The notes beneath the pieces were generated by a model that ran no database searches, was not told the DNA's origin, and was given only the letters and a program-made list of their open reading frames with translations. The position numbers and the translations under genes were made by a program. Shown piece by piece: positions 1-6,468 of a stretch of DNA of 10,046 nucleotides. Source of the DNA: an uncultured Eubacteriales bacterium (lineage in GTDB: Bacteria > Bacillota > Clostridia > Oscillospirales > UMGS1783); contig CAJLRT010000027.1 in the NCBI GenBank assembly GCA_905209135.1, positions 1 to 10,046 on the forward strand. The letters are read 5' to 3'. Each line of letters opens with the position of its first letter. Position 1 is the first letter of the stretch.

Positions 1-1354
1 CGTCCTTGACCTTTACGTTGCTGTGCTCCACCTTCCCGTCCACATACCGGTACACGCTGAGTTTCTGCCCGTTATACTGCTCGTCCACCTTGAACGTCGC
101 GGTCAGCTTGCCTGTAAACGGCGCTTTTTCCGTGCCGAAAGCAGACACCGCCGCGTCATACGCGAACAGGAGCGTCTCCTTGCCGATCTCCGCCTTCATC
201 TCGGCGTAGCCCTCCGCGTCCTCCGCAAGCGCGTCGACCGTGAACTCCGCGTTGTAGTATACCTTATTTCCAATCACATACGAGCCGGTCTGCACATCCC
301 GCAGCGTCCGCTCCATATACGCCTTTTCCGGAACAAAATAGGCGCGGATGGTCACGTCCTGCGCCGGCATGACAAAGGTTGTCTCCAGCTCCTGCGTGGA
401 GGTGAACGTACCGCCGCCGAGCGACTCCCAGCCGCCGAACTTATAGCCCTTGTCCACTTCCGCCGTCAGCGCCACCTTTTCACCGGGCAGATAAAGCCCC
501 TCCTCCTTCACGGAGGCAAAGCCGCCCGTTTCGGCCTCAAAGCGGACCATGAACGCATCCGTCGTCAAAAACAGGCCGGAAACCTCGCAGTTGGCGCCGA
601 TTTGGCCGGCGTCCTGCGCCTTTGCCGTCTCCGGGTCTACCAGCACGAGCCGCCCAAAACCGTTGCCGTTGTACTGCGCCCAGTAGAGCTTGCCCGTCGT
701 GCGGTCAAAGCACATGGACTGGATATAGGCGCAGGGCTTGCCGGTGTCCCCCACCTGTACGCACGCGCCCGTCTGCTTGTCCACCCGGAACAGGACCCCC
801 GAACCGTCTATTCCGTAAAGCTGGCCGTCCGGGTCACAGGCCAGGGTGCGGAGCTGATTGGCCTTTGTAATGGTGCCGACATACTCGGTATCGCCCGTGT
901 CCAGATTCAGCCGGTGAAGCTGTCGCTGCGGGTCGTTGGAATCGCGGCTCGAAAGCAGCAGGAACGTCGTGCCCGTGGTATAGTCGTAGGTCATCTCAGC
1001 GGCGTTCCACTTGTCCGTCTCCGCCACAACCTGCGCTATCTCCGTCCGGGTATACGAATCCCCCTGCGCGCTGAAGAGCTTGCCCTCGCTGTCCACGCCG
1101 TAGAACTTTCCGTTAAAATACGTACCGCAGTACACATTCGGCAGGCTCGGCTGCCCCGAAAGCACGTTGACCTTATCGGGTTCAGTCGTTGAAAACGATA
1201 TAAACGCATTGCTGCTCCCGCCTGAATTCTCGTCGTCCGAGCAGCGGAACCCGTACAGGGTCACGCCGCCGTCCTCTTTGGCGAGGGCCGGCGCTGCAAA
1301 CACGGCGATACTCATAACAGCCGCCAATAATAAAGCGATTCCTTTTTTTGCCAT
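1..1354 (-). CDS. Secreted protein with propeller-like region and InlB-type repeat (partial, 3' end beyond window)
   Basis: The first 451 codons are present and read open to the window edge. The ATG at 1352-1354 follows AGGAGG (1361-1366) with a 6-nt spacer. Residues 1-25 form a signal peptide (short KK positive end, Leu/Ala-rich core, ALA cleavage site). Residues about 60-265 hold repeated short motifs such as FYGVDSEGKLF, LYGIDGSGVLFRVD and LYWAQ, resembling blades of a beta-propeller. Residues about 268-341 match the divergent InlB B-repeat pattern: VRFEAETGG, then a glycine/lysine-rich turn, GYKFGGWES, and a TFVMPAQDVTIRAYF ending. Residues 342-451 start another extracellular module. Function is unknown; the family context suggests a surface or exported binding protein. 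No membrane or sortase anchor is visible because the C-terminus is missing. It is transcribed divergently from the aldolase operon. Confidence 0.85.
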   Translation of the reverse strand, partial: MAKKGIALLLAAVMSIAVFAAPALAKEDGGVTLYGFRCSDDENSGGSSNAFISFSTTEPDKVNVLSGQPSLPNVYCGTYFNGKFYGVDSEGKLFSAQGDSYTRTEIAQVVAETDKWNAAEMTYDYTTGTTFLLLSSRDSNDPQRQLHRLNLDTGDTEYVGTITKANQLRTLACDPDGQLYGIDGSGVLFRVDKQTGACVQVGDTGKPCAYIQSMCFDRTTGKLYWAQYNGNGFGRLVLVDPETAKAQDAGQIGANCEVSGLFLTTDAFMVRFEAETGGFASVKEEGLYLPGEKVALTAEVDKGYKFGGWESLGGGTFTSTQELETTFVMPAQDVTIRAYFVPEKAYMERTLRDVQTGSYVIGNKVYYNAEFTVDALAEDAEGYAEMKAEIGKETLLFAYDAAVSAFGTEKAPFTGKLTATFKVDEQYNGQKLSVYRYVDGKVEHSNVKVKD

Positions 1355-1438
1355 AGTCCGCCTCCTGTATACCGGCAGACGCCCCATACGCATGCAGGCG
1401 CCCGCTTCCTTTCCTGGCTTTACCGTTGTTTCGTCTGT

Positions 1439-1467
1439 ATTTTACCATATCTGCCCGAAAATGTCAC
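1439..1467 (-). promoter_or_regulatory. Sigma-A-type promoter for the secreted-protein gene
   Basis: On the minus strand GTGACA (1462-1467) and TAAAAT (1439-1444) are separated by exactly 17 bp. The predicted transcript would have a leader of about 80 nt before the start codon at 1354. Confidence 0.6.
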
Positions 1468-1548
1468 CCTACTATTTAAAAATCTTGCCGTAAGCCGGCG
1501 GAAATTAGCGCGGAATCGTCACGGGCTGCCAGCGAAAGAGCAAACACA

Positions 1549-1590
1549 GTTGATAAGTGCAATAAAAAAACATTTTTTCTACTTGTCAAC
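1549..1590. repeat. Imperfect inverted repeat overlapping the aldolase-operon -35
   Basis: GTTGATAAGT (1549-1558) and ACTTGTCAAC (1581-1590) are inverted copies matching at 9 of 10 positions, separated by 22 bp of A/T-rich DNA. The right arm covers the proposed -35 hexamer, so a regulator bound here could block transcription. It may be an operator; no regulator gene lies in the window. Confidence 0.35.
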
Positions 1591-1611
1591 GCGCAAAAAA
1601 TTTGGTAGCAT
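1583..1611 (+). promoter_or_regulatory. Promoter of the aldolase-kinase-isomerase operon
   Basis: TTGTCA (1583-1588) is followed after 17 bp by TAGCAT (1606-1611), preceded by TGG. It lies about 45-75 bp upstream of the start codon at 1658. The -35 match is strong (5 of 6); the -10 is moderate (4 of 6), with an adjacent TATATA at 1611-1616. Confidence 0.55.
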
Positions 1612-1657
1612 ATATACAAAACAACTTGCAAATTATTTTAGAACAGGAGAGAATAAA

Positions 1658-2368
1658 ATGCTTACCAAAAAGGAATTCGCCTCCATGCAGGACCATTCCT
1701 GCCTCGGCAACTACACGTCGAGAGAGACTGTGATCCAGTTCTGCAACGAAGTGCTTGAGTACGGCTTCGCCGCTGTCTACGTCAACCCCAGCGACGTAAA
1801 GCTTGCCAAGTCCATCATCGGCGACAAGGCCCATGTCGGCACCGTCATCGGCTTCCCGCAGGGCGTAACGACCACCGAGACCAAGATCTTTGAGGGCCTC
1901 AACGCCATCGAGAACGGCGCGGATGAGCTCGACATCGTCAACAACGTCTCCAAGCTCAAGGACGGCAACCTCGACTACTGCCGCGACGAGCTGACCCGCT
2001 TCGTCAAGGCCATGAAGGAAAAGGACCCGAACGTATGCGTCAAGGTCATCATCGAGTGCTACTACCTGACCCATGCCGAGAAGATCGCGATCGCGAAGAT
2101 CGTTGCTGACGCCGGCGCGGACTTCGTCAAGCAGAGCACGGGCACAACCCCGGACAGCAGCTTCAACCTCGGCGACGTCAAGCTGCTCAACGCCCTCGTC
2201 GGCGACCGCATCCAGGTCAAGGCGGCCGGCTGGATCGGCAACCTGGAGGACGCGATCGGCACCATCGAGTTCGGCGCGACCCGCATCGGCAACAGCATTG
2301 CCCCCCAGTGGCTGGACGAGTGGGATGAGAACCACTGGTACGACCCCGTCAAGAAACTCAGCAAATAA
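1658..2368 (+). CDS. deoC: DeoC-family aldolase (deoxyribose-phosphate aldolase-like)
   Basis: This encodes 236 residues, a normal length for class I DeoC aldolases, which cleave 2-deoxyribose 5-phosphate to glyceraldehyde 3-phosphate and acetaldehyde through a lysine Schiff base. Family motifs are in order: DH (12-13), VGTVIGFPQG (60-69), GADELDIV (87-94), KVIIE (129-133), ADFVKQSTG (154-162) and VKAAG (187-191). By alignment with E. coli DERA from memory, K158 is the Schiff-base lysine (K167), K188 the second lysine (K201) and D92 the proton relay (D102). Two positions differ: Tyr41 sits where E. coli has Cys47, and Trp192 replaces the second glycine of the phosphate loop. The subfamily is usually annotated deoC, but the substrate may not be deoxyribose phosphate. 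The ATG at 1658 is chosen because AGGAGA (1645-1650) lies 7 nt upstream. Codons are strongly C/G-ending, which suggests high expression. It is the first gene of the operon. Confidence 0.88.
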   Translation: MLTKKEFASMQDHSCLGNYTSRETVIQFCNEVLEYGFAAVYVNPSDVKLAKSIIGDKAHVGTVIGFPQGVTTTETKIFEGLNAIENGADELDIVNNVSKLKDGNLDYCRDELTRFVKAMKEKDPNVCVKVIIECYYLTHAEKIAIAKIVADAGADFVKQSTGTTPDSSFNLGDVKLLNALVGDRIQVKAAGWIGNLEDAIGTIEFGATRIGNSIAPQWLDEWDENHWYDPVKKLSK

Positions 2369-2393
2369 CGAAAACGTATAAGGGAACGATAGA

Positions 2394-3389
2394 ATGACGA
2401 TGCGAGATGAATGTACATATCTCGTTGGTATCGACATCGGCGGCACCAAATGTGCAGTCAGCCTGGGCGAGTATCGCGAAAGCGACGCTTGCCCAGTTTC
2501 CCTAACGGACAAGATTCGGTTCGATACCAACAACAAAGCCGGGCATGCAGACGTGATCCGCCGTATTCTGGACGCGGTCCGGGAGCTGCTTGCGCGGCGC
2601 GGCCTGGAGCCTGCGCAGATCGCCGCGGCCGGCATCTCCTGCGGCGGCCCGCTCGACAGCGAGGCCGGCCTCATCCTCTCCCCGCCCAACCTCATCGGCT
2701 GGGACCGCGTGCCCATCGTCGAGATCGTGGAGCGGGAGACGGGGATCCGCACCTACCTGCAGAACGACGCGAACGCCTGCGCCCTTGCCGAATGGAAGTT
2801 CGGCGCGGCGCGCGGTGCGGAAAACGCCGTGTTTCTCACCTTTGGCACCGGCCTCGGCGCGGGCCTGATCCTGGGCGGCCGGCTGTACGGCGGTACGAAC
2901 GGAAACGCGGGCGAAATCGGGCATATCCGGCTTTCGGAAAACGGTCCGGTCGGGTACGGCAAGTCCGGCTCGTTCGAAGGCTTCTGCAGCGGCGGCGGGA
3001 TATTGCAGATTGCAAAAACCATGGTGCTCGAACGCCTGCAGATGGGCGAGTCCGTCCCCTATTACGACGGGACCGACGCTTCGATCGACGCGCGGCAGAT
3101 GGAGCTTCGCGCGCGCGAGGGCGACGCGCTCGCGCTTGCGGTCTACGCCAAGTGCGGCGAATACCTGGGCCGCGGGCTTTCCGTTCTGGTGGACACGCTC
3201 AACCCGCAGGTCATTGTCATCGGCAGCATCTTCACCCACTGCTCCGACCTGATCTGGCCGCATGCAAAGGCGGTTATGGACCGCGAATGCCTGGCGGCGG
3301 CAAACAGCGTATGCAGAGTTGTGCCGGCCGAGCTTGGCGGGCAGATCGGCGACTACGCGGCCGTCGCGGTCGCGGCGAGCGCGATATAG
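2394..3389 (+). CDS. ROK-family sugar kinase lacking the zinc-binding cysteines
   Basis: The 331-residue protein has the ROK kinase layout. The phosphate-1 motif DIGGTK is at 14-19, the catalytic base Asp125 is in QNDANA (123-128), GTGLGAG is at 151-157, and the ExGH element is E174-H177. ROK enzymes phosphorylate hexoses or N-acylhexosamines with ATP in the cytoplasm. The usual ROK zinc signature CxCGxxGCxE aligns with residues 186-195, where all three cysteines are replaced (Val, Tyr, Ser) while the glycines and final Glu remain. This is therefore a non-zinc subfamily. No N-terminal helix-turn-helix is present, so it is a kinase rather than a NagC/XylR-type repressor. The gene starts 25 bp after the aldolase stop, with a modest AGGGA (2381-2385) 8 nt before the ATG. 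Exact sugar unknown. Confidence 0.92.
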   Translation: MTMRDECTYLVGIDIGGTKCAVSLGEYRESDACPVSLTDKIRFDTNNKAGHADVIRRILDAVRELLARRGLEPAQIAAAGISCGGPLDSEAGLILSPPNLIGWDRVPIVEIVERETGIRTYLQNDANACALAEWKFGAARGAENAVFLTFGTGLGAGLILGGRLYGGTNGNAGEIGHIRLSENGPVGYGKSGSFEGFCSGGGILQIAKTMVLERLQMGESVPYYDGTDASIDARQMELRAREGDALALAVYAKCGEYLGRGLSVLVDTLNPQVIVIGSIFTHCSDLIWPHAKAVMDRECLAAANSVCRVVPAELGGQIGDYAAVAVAASAI

Positions 3390-3398
3390 GAGGGACCC

Positions 3399-4046
3399 AT
3401 GAACACTGGCGTACAACAGACGCTCGAACAGCTTCTCGAACGCTATCCGGCGCTGCATGCCTGCGAAACGGACATCCGCGCCGCATTTGAGCTGCTTGCC
3501 GGCGCGTTCCGGCAGGGCGGCCGGCTCATGCTGTGCGGCAACGGCGGCAGCGCCGCCGACTGCGAGCATATCTCCGGCGAACTGCTCAAGGGATTCCGGC
3601 TCAAGCGGCCTGTCCCGGCGGACGACGCAGCGGCGCTCACCCGCCTGTACGGAGACGCGGGCAAACGGCTCGCCTCCCTGCTGCAGCAGGGGCTGGCGGC
3701 CACGCCTCTGGCGAGCATGACTTCCCTCTCCACCGCCGTCATCAACGACACCGACGCGGAGATGATCTACGCGCAGCAGGTCTATGCGGCCGGCCGGCCG
3801 GGCGACGTACTGCTCGGCATCTCCACCTCCGGAAATGCAGCCAACGTGTGCCAGGCGGCGCGGGTGGCAAAGGCGTTCAGCATGCGCACGGTCGGCATGA
3901 CCGGCGCGGGCGGCGGAACGCTGCATACGCTGTGCGACGTGACCATTCGCGTGCCCGAGACGGAGGTGTACAGGATACAGGAGTATCACCTGCCCGTCTA
4001 TCACTGCCTGTGCGCCATGCTGGAACTGGAGTTTTTCGGGCAGTAA
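3399..4046 (+). CDS. SIS-domain phosphosugar isomerase, GmhA-like
   Basis: The 215-residue protein is a single SIS domain. The sugar-phosphate loops are GNGGSAAD (47-54) and ISTSGNAAN (141-149). The metal ligands known from GmhA, H61, E65, Q172 and H180 in E. coli, have exact-spacing counterparts here: H57 and E61 (HxxxE), and Q194 and H202 (Qx7H). GmhA interconverts an aldose and a ketose phosphate (sedoheptulose 7-phosphate and manno-heptose 7-phosphate). This protein carries about 25-30 extra residues between the two halves (about 72-104), so it is a sister subfamily and the substrate is open. Its ribosome binding site AGGAGGG overlaps the ROK stop codon and only 9 nt separate the genes, showing translational coupling. 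DiaA-like non-catalytic SIS proteins are an alternative, but the intact metal ligands favour an enzyme. Confidence 0.88.
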   Translation: MNTGVQQTLEQLLERYPALHACETDIRAAFELLAGAFRQGGRLMLCGNGGSAADCEHISGELLKGFRLKRPVPADDAAALTRLYGDAGKRLASLLQQGLAATPLASMTSLSTAVINDTDAEMIYAQQVYAAGRPGDVLLGISTSGNAANVCQAARVAKAFSMRTVGMTGAGGGTLHTLCDVTIRVPETEVYRIQEYHLPVYHCLCAMLELEFFGQ

Positions 4047-4085
4047 GTCTTTGAGTTCTGATTCTCCAATATAAATCCCCGGCAT

Positions 4086-4121
4086 AAGGGCGGCCGCTGA
4101 AAATCTTCAGCGGCCGCCCTT
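4086..4121. terminator. 16-bp perfect hairpin after the sugar operon
   Basis: Bases 4086-4101 and 4106-4121 are perfect inverted copies with a 4-nt loop (AATC), rich in GC. It lies 39 bp after the isomerase stop, between convergent genes. It lacks a T tract on either side, so it may end transcripts inefficiently, protect 3' ends, or serve both strands. Confidence 0.55.
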
Positions 4122-4158
4122 GCCGTTGCTTTGCAAATCCGGGCGGGGATGTACGCAT

Positions 4159-4188
4159 AAAAAAGAGAGGGCGCGCCGCACCCTCTCT
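4159..4188 (-). terminator. Intrinsic terminator of the iron-transporter gene
   Basis: On the minus strand AGAGAGGG (4181-4188) and CCCTCTCT (4164-4171) form an 8-bp stem with a 9-nt loop, followed directly by a run of T (4164-4159). It lies about 120 bp downstream of the stop codon at 4307. Confidence 0.8.
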
Positions 4189-4306
4189 CCGCGCCGTGTC
4201 CGGACCATACAGACCGCCCCAAACAGCGCGTGCTTCCGCAGTTTTTTGGCCCCGAGCCGCACGGCTTTCACTGCCCAGCCCCCGGCTTGCCGCCCGCATG
4301 CTGCGC

Positions 4307-5191
4307 TTACACGTCCACGCCCAGCACGCTCTTGACCAGCAGTCCGATTACAAACGAAAGCGCGGCCACGCCCAGGCTGATGCCGGCCATCTCCGCAAAC
4401 CGCCGCTTGAAGGACAGCCCCTTCGCCACCGCGATATAGTAGTTGAAGCCCAGTATGATGAGCACGACGACCGCCAGCATGGAACCCAGCGCATACAGGT
4501 AATGGCCCGGGTCAAACAGCAGATAGGGCAGAATGAGCAGCGCCACCGTAATCAGGTAGGCGACGCCTGTGTATACGCAGGATTTGAACGCGTCGCCGCG
4601 GCCCTCGCTCTTGGCGGACAGGAACTCCGACGAGGCCATGGACAGGGTCGCCGCAATGCCCGTAATCAGCCCGGACAGGGCGATCATGCGCGTGTTCCGC
4701 ATGGCGAGCGTAAGGCCGGCAAGCGTGCCGGACAGCTCGACCAGCGCGTCGTTGAGGCCGAGGACCATGGATCCCACATACTGGAGCCGCTCCTCGTCGA
4801 GCAGTTCGAGCAGCGCCTGCTCGTGCTCGTTTTCCTGCCGCTCAATCTCGGCGCTTTCCGGCACTTCGTCCCGGAGCGCGGCGTACTTGTCCTGCGCCGC
4901 GGCTTCTCCGTTTTCCATCCGTTTGACGACGAACGTAAACCCGAACAGCTTTGCCAGGAACACACTCCAGCGCACTTTGCCCATTTGCGGCTTCAGCTCC
5001 CGGCCCGTATAGCGCTTCCACACCTCATAATGCGCAGCCTCCTCCGCGCTCAGCCGGAGCAGCACCTCGCGGTTGCGCTCCGATTTTGTACACGCCGCAA
5101 TCCTGCGGTAAATCTCGCTTTCCGTCCGTTCATTCTGCTGCATTTTCATCACGGCGGCAAGCGCCGGCTGCGATAAAGCAATCTCCCCCAT
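4307..5191 (-). CDS. Ferritin-like domain fused to VIT1/CCC1 iron transporter (MbfA-like)
   Basis: This is a membrane protein of 294 residues. Residues 1-135 form a four-helix ferritin/rubrerythrin-type domain with two ExxH motifs, E51-H54 and E120-H123, and further candidate diiron ligands near E24 and E96. Residues 137-290 are the VIT1/CCC1 membrane part with about five hydrophobic segments (137-165, 168-190, 206-226, 232-256, 264-288), a GLNDALVELSG motif at 145-155 and SMASSEF at 184-190, typical of the family. Known relatives such as MbfA export iron from the cytoplasm, with the ferritin-like part binding it. The ATG at 5191 is preferred: GGAGGG (5199-5204) lies 7 nt away, but only 1 nt from the ATG at 5197, which would add two residues. 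It has its own promoter and terminator, so it is probably a single-gene unit behind hydF. Confidence 0.9.
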   Translation of the reverse strand: MGEIALSQPALAAVMKMQQNERTESEIYRRIAACTKSERNREVLLRLSAEEAAHYEVWKRYTGRELKPQMGKVRWSVFLAKLFGFTFVVKRMENGEAAAQDKYAALRDEVPESAEIERQENEHEQALLELLDEERLQYVGSMVLGLNDALVELSGTLAGLTLAMRNTRMIALSGLITGIAATLSMASSEFLSAKSEGRGDAFKSCVYTGVAYLITVALLILPYLLFDPGHYLYALGSMLAVVVLIILGFNYYIAVAKGLSFKRRFAEMAGISLGVAALSFVIGLLVKSVLGVDV

Positions 5192-5209
5192 GGCCATTCC
5201 CTCCGATTT

Positions 5210-5228
5210 ATTATAATAGCATTATAAT
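5210..5228. promoter_or_regulatory. PerR/Fur-like inverted repeat over the -10 of the iron-transporter gene
   Basis: ATTATAAT-AGC-ATTATAAT is a perfect 8-3-8 inverted repeat. Its arms equal the Per box half-site TTATAAT, but the classical spacer is 1 bp, not 3. It overlaps the -10 and the predicted start of transcription, a good position for repression. Control by a Fur-family regulator is inference. Confidence 0.4.
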
Positions 5229-5249
5229 GCAAAATCCGCGGCGTGTACA
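5221..5249 (-). promoter_or_regulatory. Promoter of the iron-transporter gene
   Basis: On the minus strand TGTACA (5244-5249) and a perfect TATAAT (5221-5226) are separated by 17 bp. The predicted leader is short, about 20-25 nt, ending in the GGAGGG site. Confidence 0.6.
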
Positions 5250-5270
5250 GCCCAAATTCCGCCGGAGGCC

Positions 5271-6455
5271 TTACAGGGAGGGGAACACTTCCAAACTGCG
5301 CTGCAAAATCCCCTTCATCTGCGCGATGAGGATTCCGAAATTCGTCATGGGCACGCCCTGCAGTACTGCCTGGCGCAGCCTGGACTGCAGGGCGCGCGGC
5401 GGCAGCATGCAGGCGCCGCAGTGGACGACGAGCCGGTAGGGGCGCAGGTCGTCCGGGAACGAGTTGCCGCTGCTGTATGCAAACCGGAGCTCTTTGCCCG
5501 TGTACCGGGAGATCCAGCGCGGCAGCTTGACGGTCCCGATGTCCTCGCACTGGCGGTGGTGGGTGCAGCCCTCGCTGATGAGGACGGCGTCGCCGTCGCG
5601 CAGGCTGTCAATATGCGCGGCGCCCGCCGCCGCCTGCTTCAGCACGCCGCCGTGCCGGGCGAACAGGATGGAAAACGAGGTCAGCGGCACGTCCGGCGGC
5701 GTGACCGCGGCGACCTGCGCAAAGGCCTGGCTGTCGGTGACGACCATGCGCGGCCGTTCACGCAGGCGCGAAAACGCCGCATCGAGCGCGTCCTCCTTGG
5801 TGACAAGGGCCTGCCCGCCCGCGTCCAGAATATCGCGTATGGTCTGCTGCTGGGGCAGTATCAGCCGCCCTTTCGGCGCGGACGCGTCGATGGGCGTGAC
5901 GAGCACGACAAGATCGCCGGGCGAGAGCAGATCGGCGATGATGGGCGGCCGCGGCGGCTCCTCCTGCGCCAGGGACGCGATACGCTCGCGCAGCGCGCCG
6001 ATGTTCGCGCCGGTTCGGGCGCTCACCCACACCGCGCCGTCGCCTGTCTCCTTGTTTTCTGCCAGGTCGCTTTTATTGCGTACAAGCAGGTATGCGATAT
6101 TGCGCGCTTCGCATGCGTCCAGCAGCGCGCGCTCCTCCGGCGACACCGCCGCGTCCCCGTCCAGCACGAGCAGGACGAGATTCACGCGCTCCAGCTCGCG
6201 CATGCTTCTCTGCACGCGCTGCGCGCCCAGCTCGCCCTCGTCGTCCAGGCCCGCGGTGTCGATCAGCACCACCGGGCCCAGCGGGAGCAGCTCCATCGCC
6301 TTGGATACAGGATCGGTCGTCGTCCCCGCCACATCGGATACGATGGCGAGCTCCTGCCCGGTCAGGGCGTTTATCAGGCTGGACTTGCCGGCGTTGCGCC
6401 TGCCGTATATGCCGATATGAATCCGGCCGGAGGCCGGCGTGCTGTTCAGGCTCAT
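5271..6455 (-). CDS. hydF: [FeFe]-hydrogenase H-cluster maturation GTPase HydF
   Basis: HydF is the cytoplasmic scaffold that receives and completes the 2Fe subcluster and hands it to apo-hydrogenase. The 394-residue protein shows an N-terminal GTPase: P-loop GRRNAGKSS (18-26), DVAGTTTDPV (41-50, switch), DTAGLDDEG (66-74) and NKSD (127-130). The C-terminal cluster-binding part carries C297-x-H299 and H345-C346-xx-C349, matching the HydF signature CxH...HCxxC. The ATG at 6455 is chosen because AGGAGG (6464-6469) lies 8 nt upstream and the GTPase domain begins about 10 residues in; a longer in-frame extension exists but has no support. The ribosome binding site overlaps the hydG stop and the gap is 13 nt, so it is the last gene of the operon. 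No clear terminator follows in the 79 bp before the next gene, so read-through is possible. Confidence 0.97.
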   Translation of the reverse strand: MSLNSTPASGRIHIGIYGRRNAGKSSLINALTGQELAIVSDVAGTTTDPVSKAMELLPLGPVVLIDTAGLDDEGELGAQRVQRSMRELERVNLVLLVLDGDAAVSPEERALLDACEARNIAYLLVRNKSDLAENKETGDGAVWVSARTGANIGALRERIASLAQEEPPRPPIIADLLSPGDLVVLVTPIDASAPKGRLILPQQQTIRDILDAGGQALVTKEDALDAAFSRLRERPRMVVTDSQAFAQVAAVTPPDVPLTSFSILFARHGGVLKQAAAGAAHIDSLRDGDAVLISEGCTHHRQCEDIGTVKLPRWISRYTGKELRFAYSSGNSFPDDLRPYRLVVHCGACMLPPRALQSRLRQAVLQGVPMTNFGILIAQMKGILQRSLEVFPSL

Positions 6456-6468
6456 AGCATTCTCCTCC

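Larger units (their letters stand above)
1355..1657. other. Divergent intergenic region
   Basis: This stretch of about 300 bases holds no convincing gene. It is clearly more AT-rich than the flanking coding DNA near the aldolase start. It contains a minus-strand promoter (1439-1467), a plus-strand promoter (1583-1611) and an imperfect inverted repeat (1549-1590). The piece between 1470 and 1548 shows nothing I can name. Confidence 0.6.

Noticed and set aside
23..1192. Long plus-strand open frame opposite the secreted-protein gene
   Set aside because: It is an antisense shadow: composition is Arg/Leu/His-rich with no family motifs, while the minus strand has a ribosome binding site, signal peptide and recognisable domains.
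1550..1657. TTG start at 1550 extending the aldolase by 36 residues
   Set aside because: The segment contains the promoter and is AT-rich; ATG 1658 has a good ribosome binding site and gives the usual family length.
2502..4085. Minus-strand open frame of 527 codons opposite the ROK and SIS genes
   Set aside because: High GC keeps antisense frames open; the plus strand carries clear ROK and SIS motifs with proper spacing and start sites, and this frame crosses two real genes.
5195..5197. ATG at 5197 as start of the ferritin-VIT gene
   Set aside because: It lies 1 nt from the GGAGGG site, too close; ATG 5191, two codons later, has a 7-nt spacing. The difference is only two residues.
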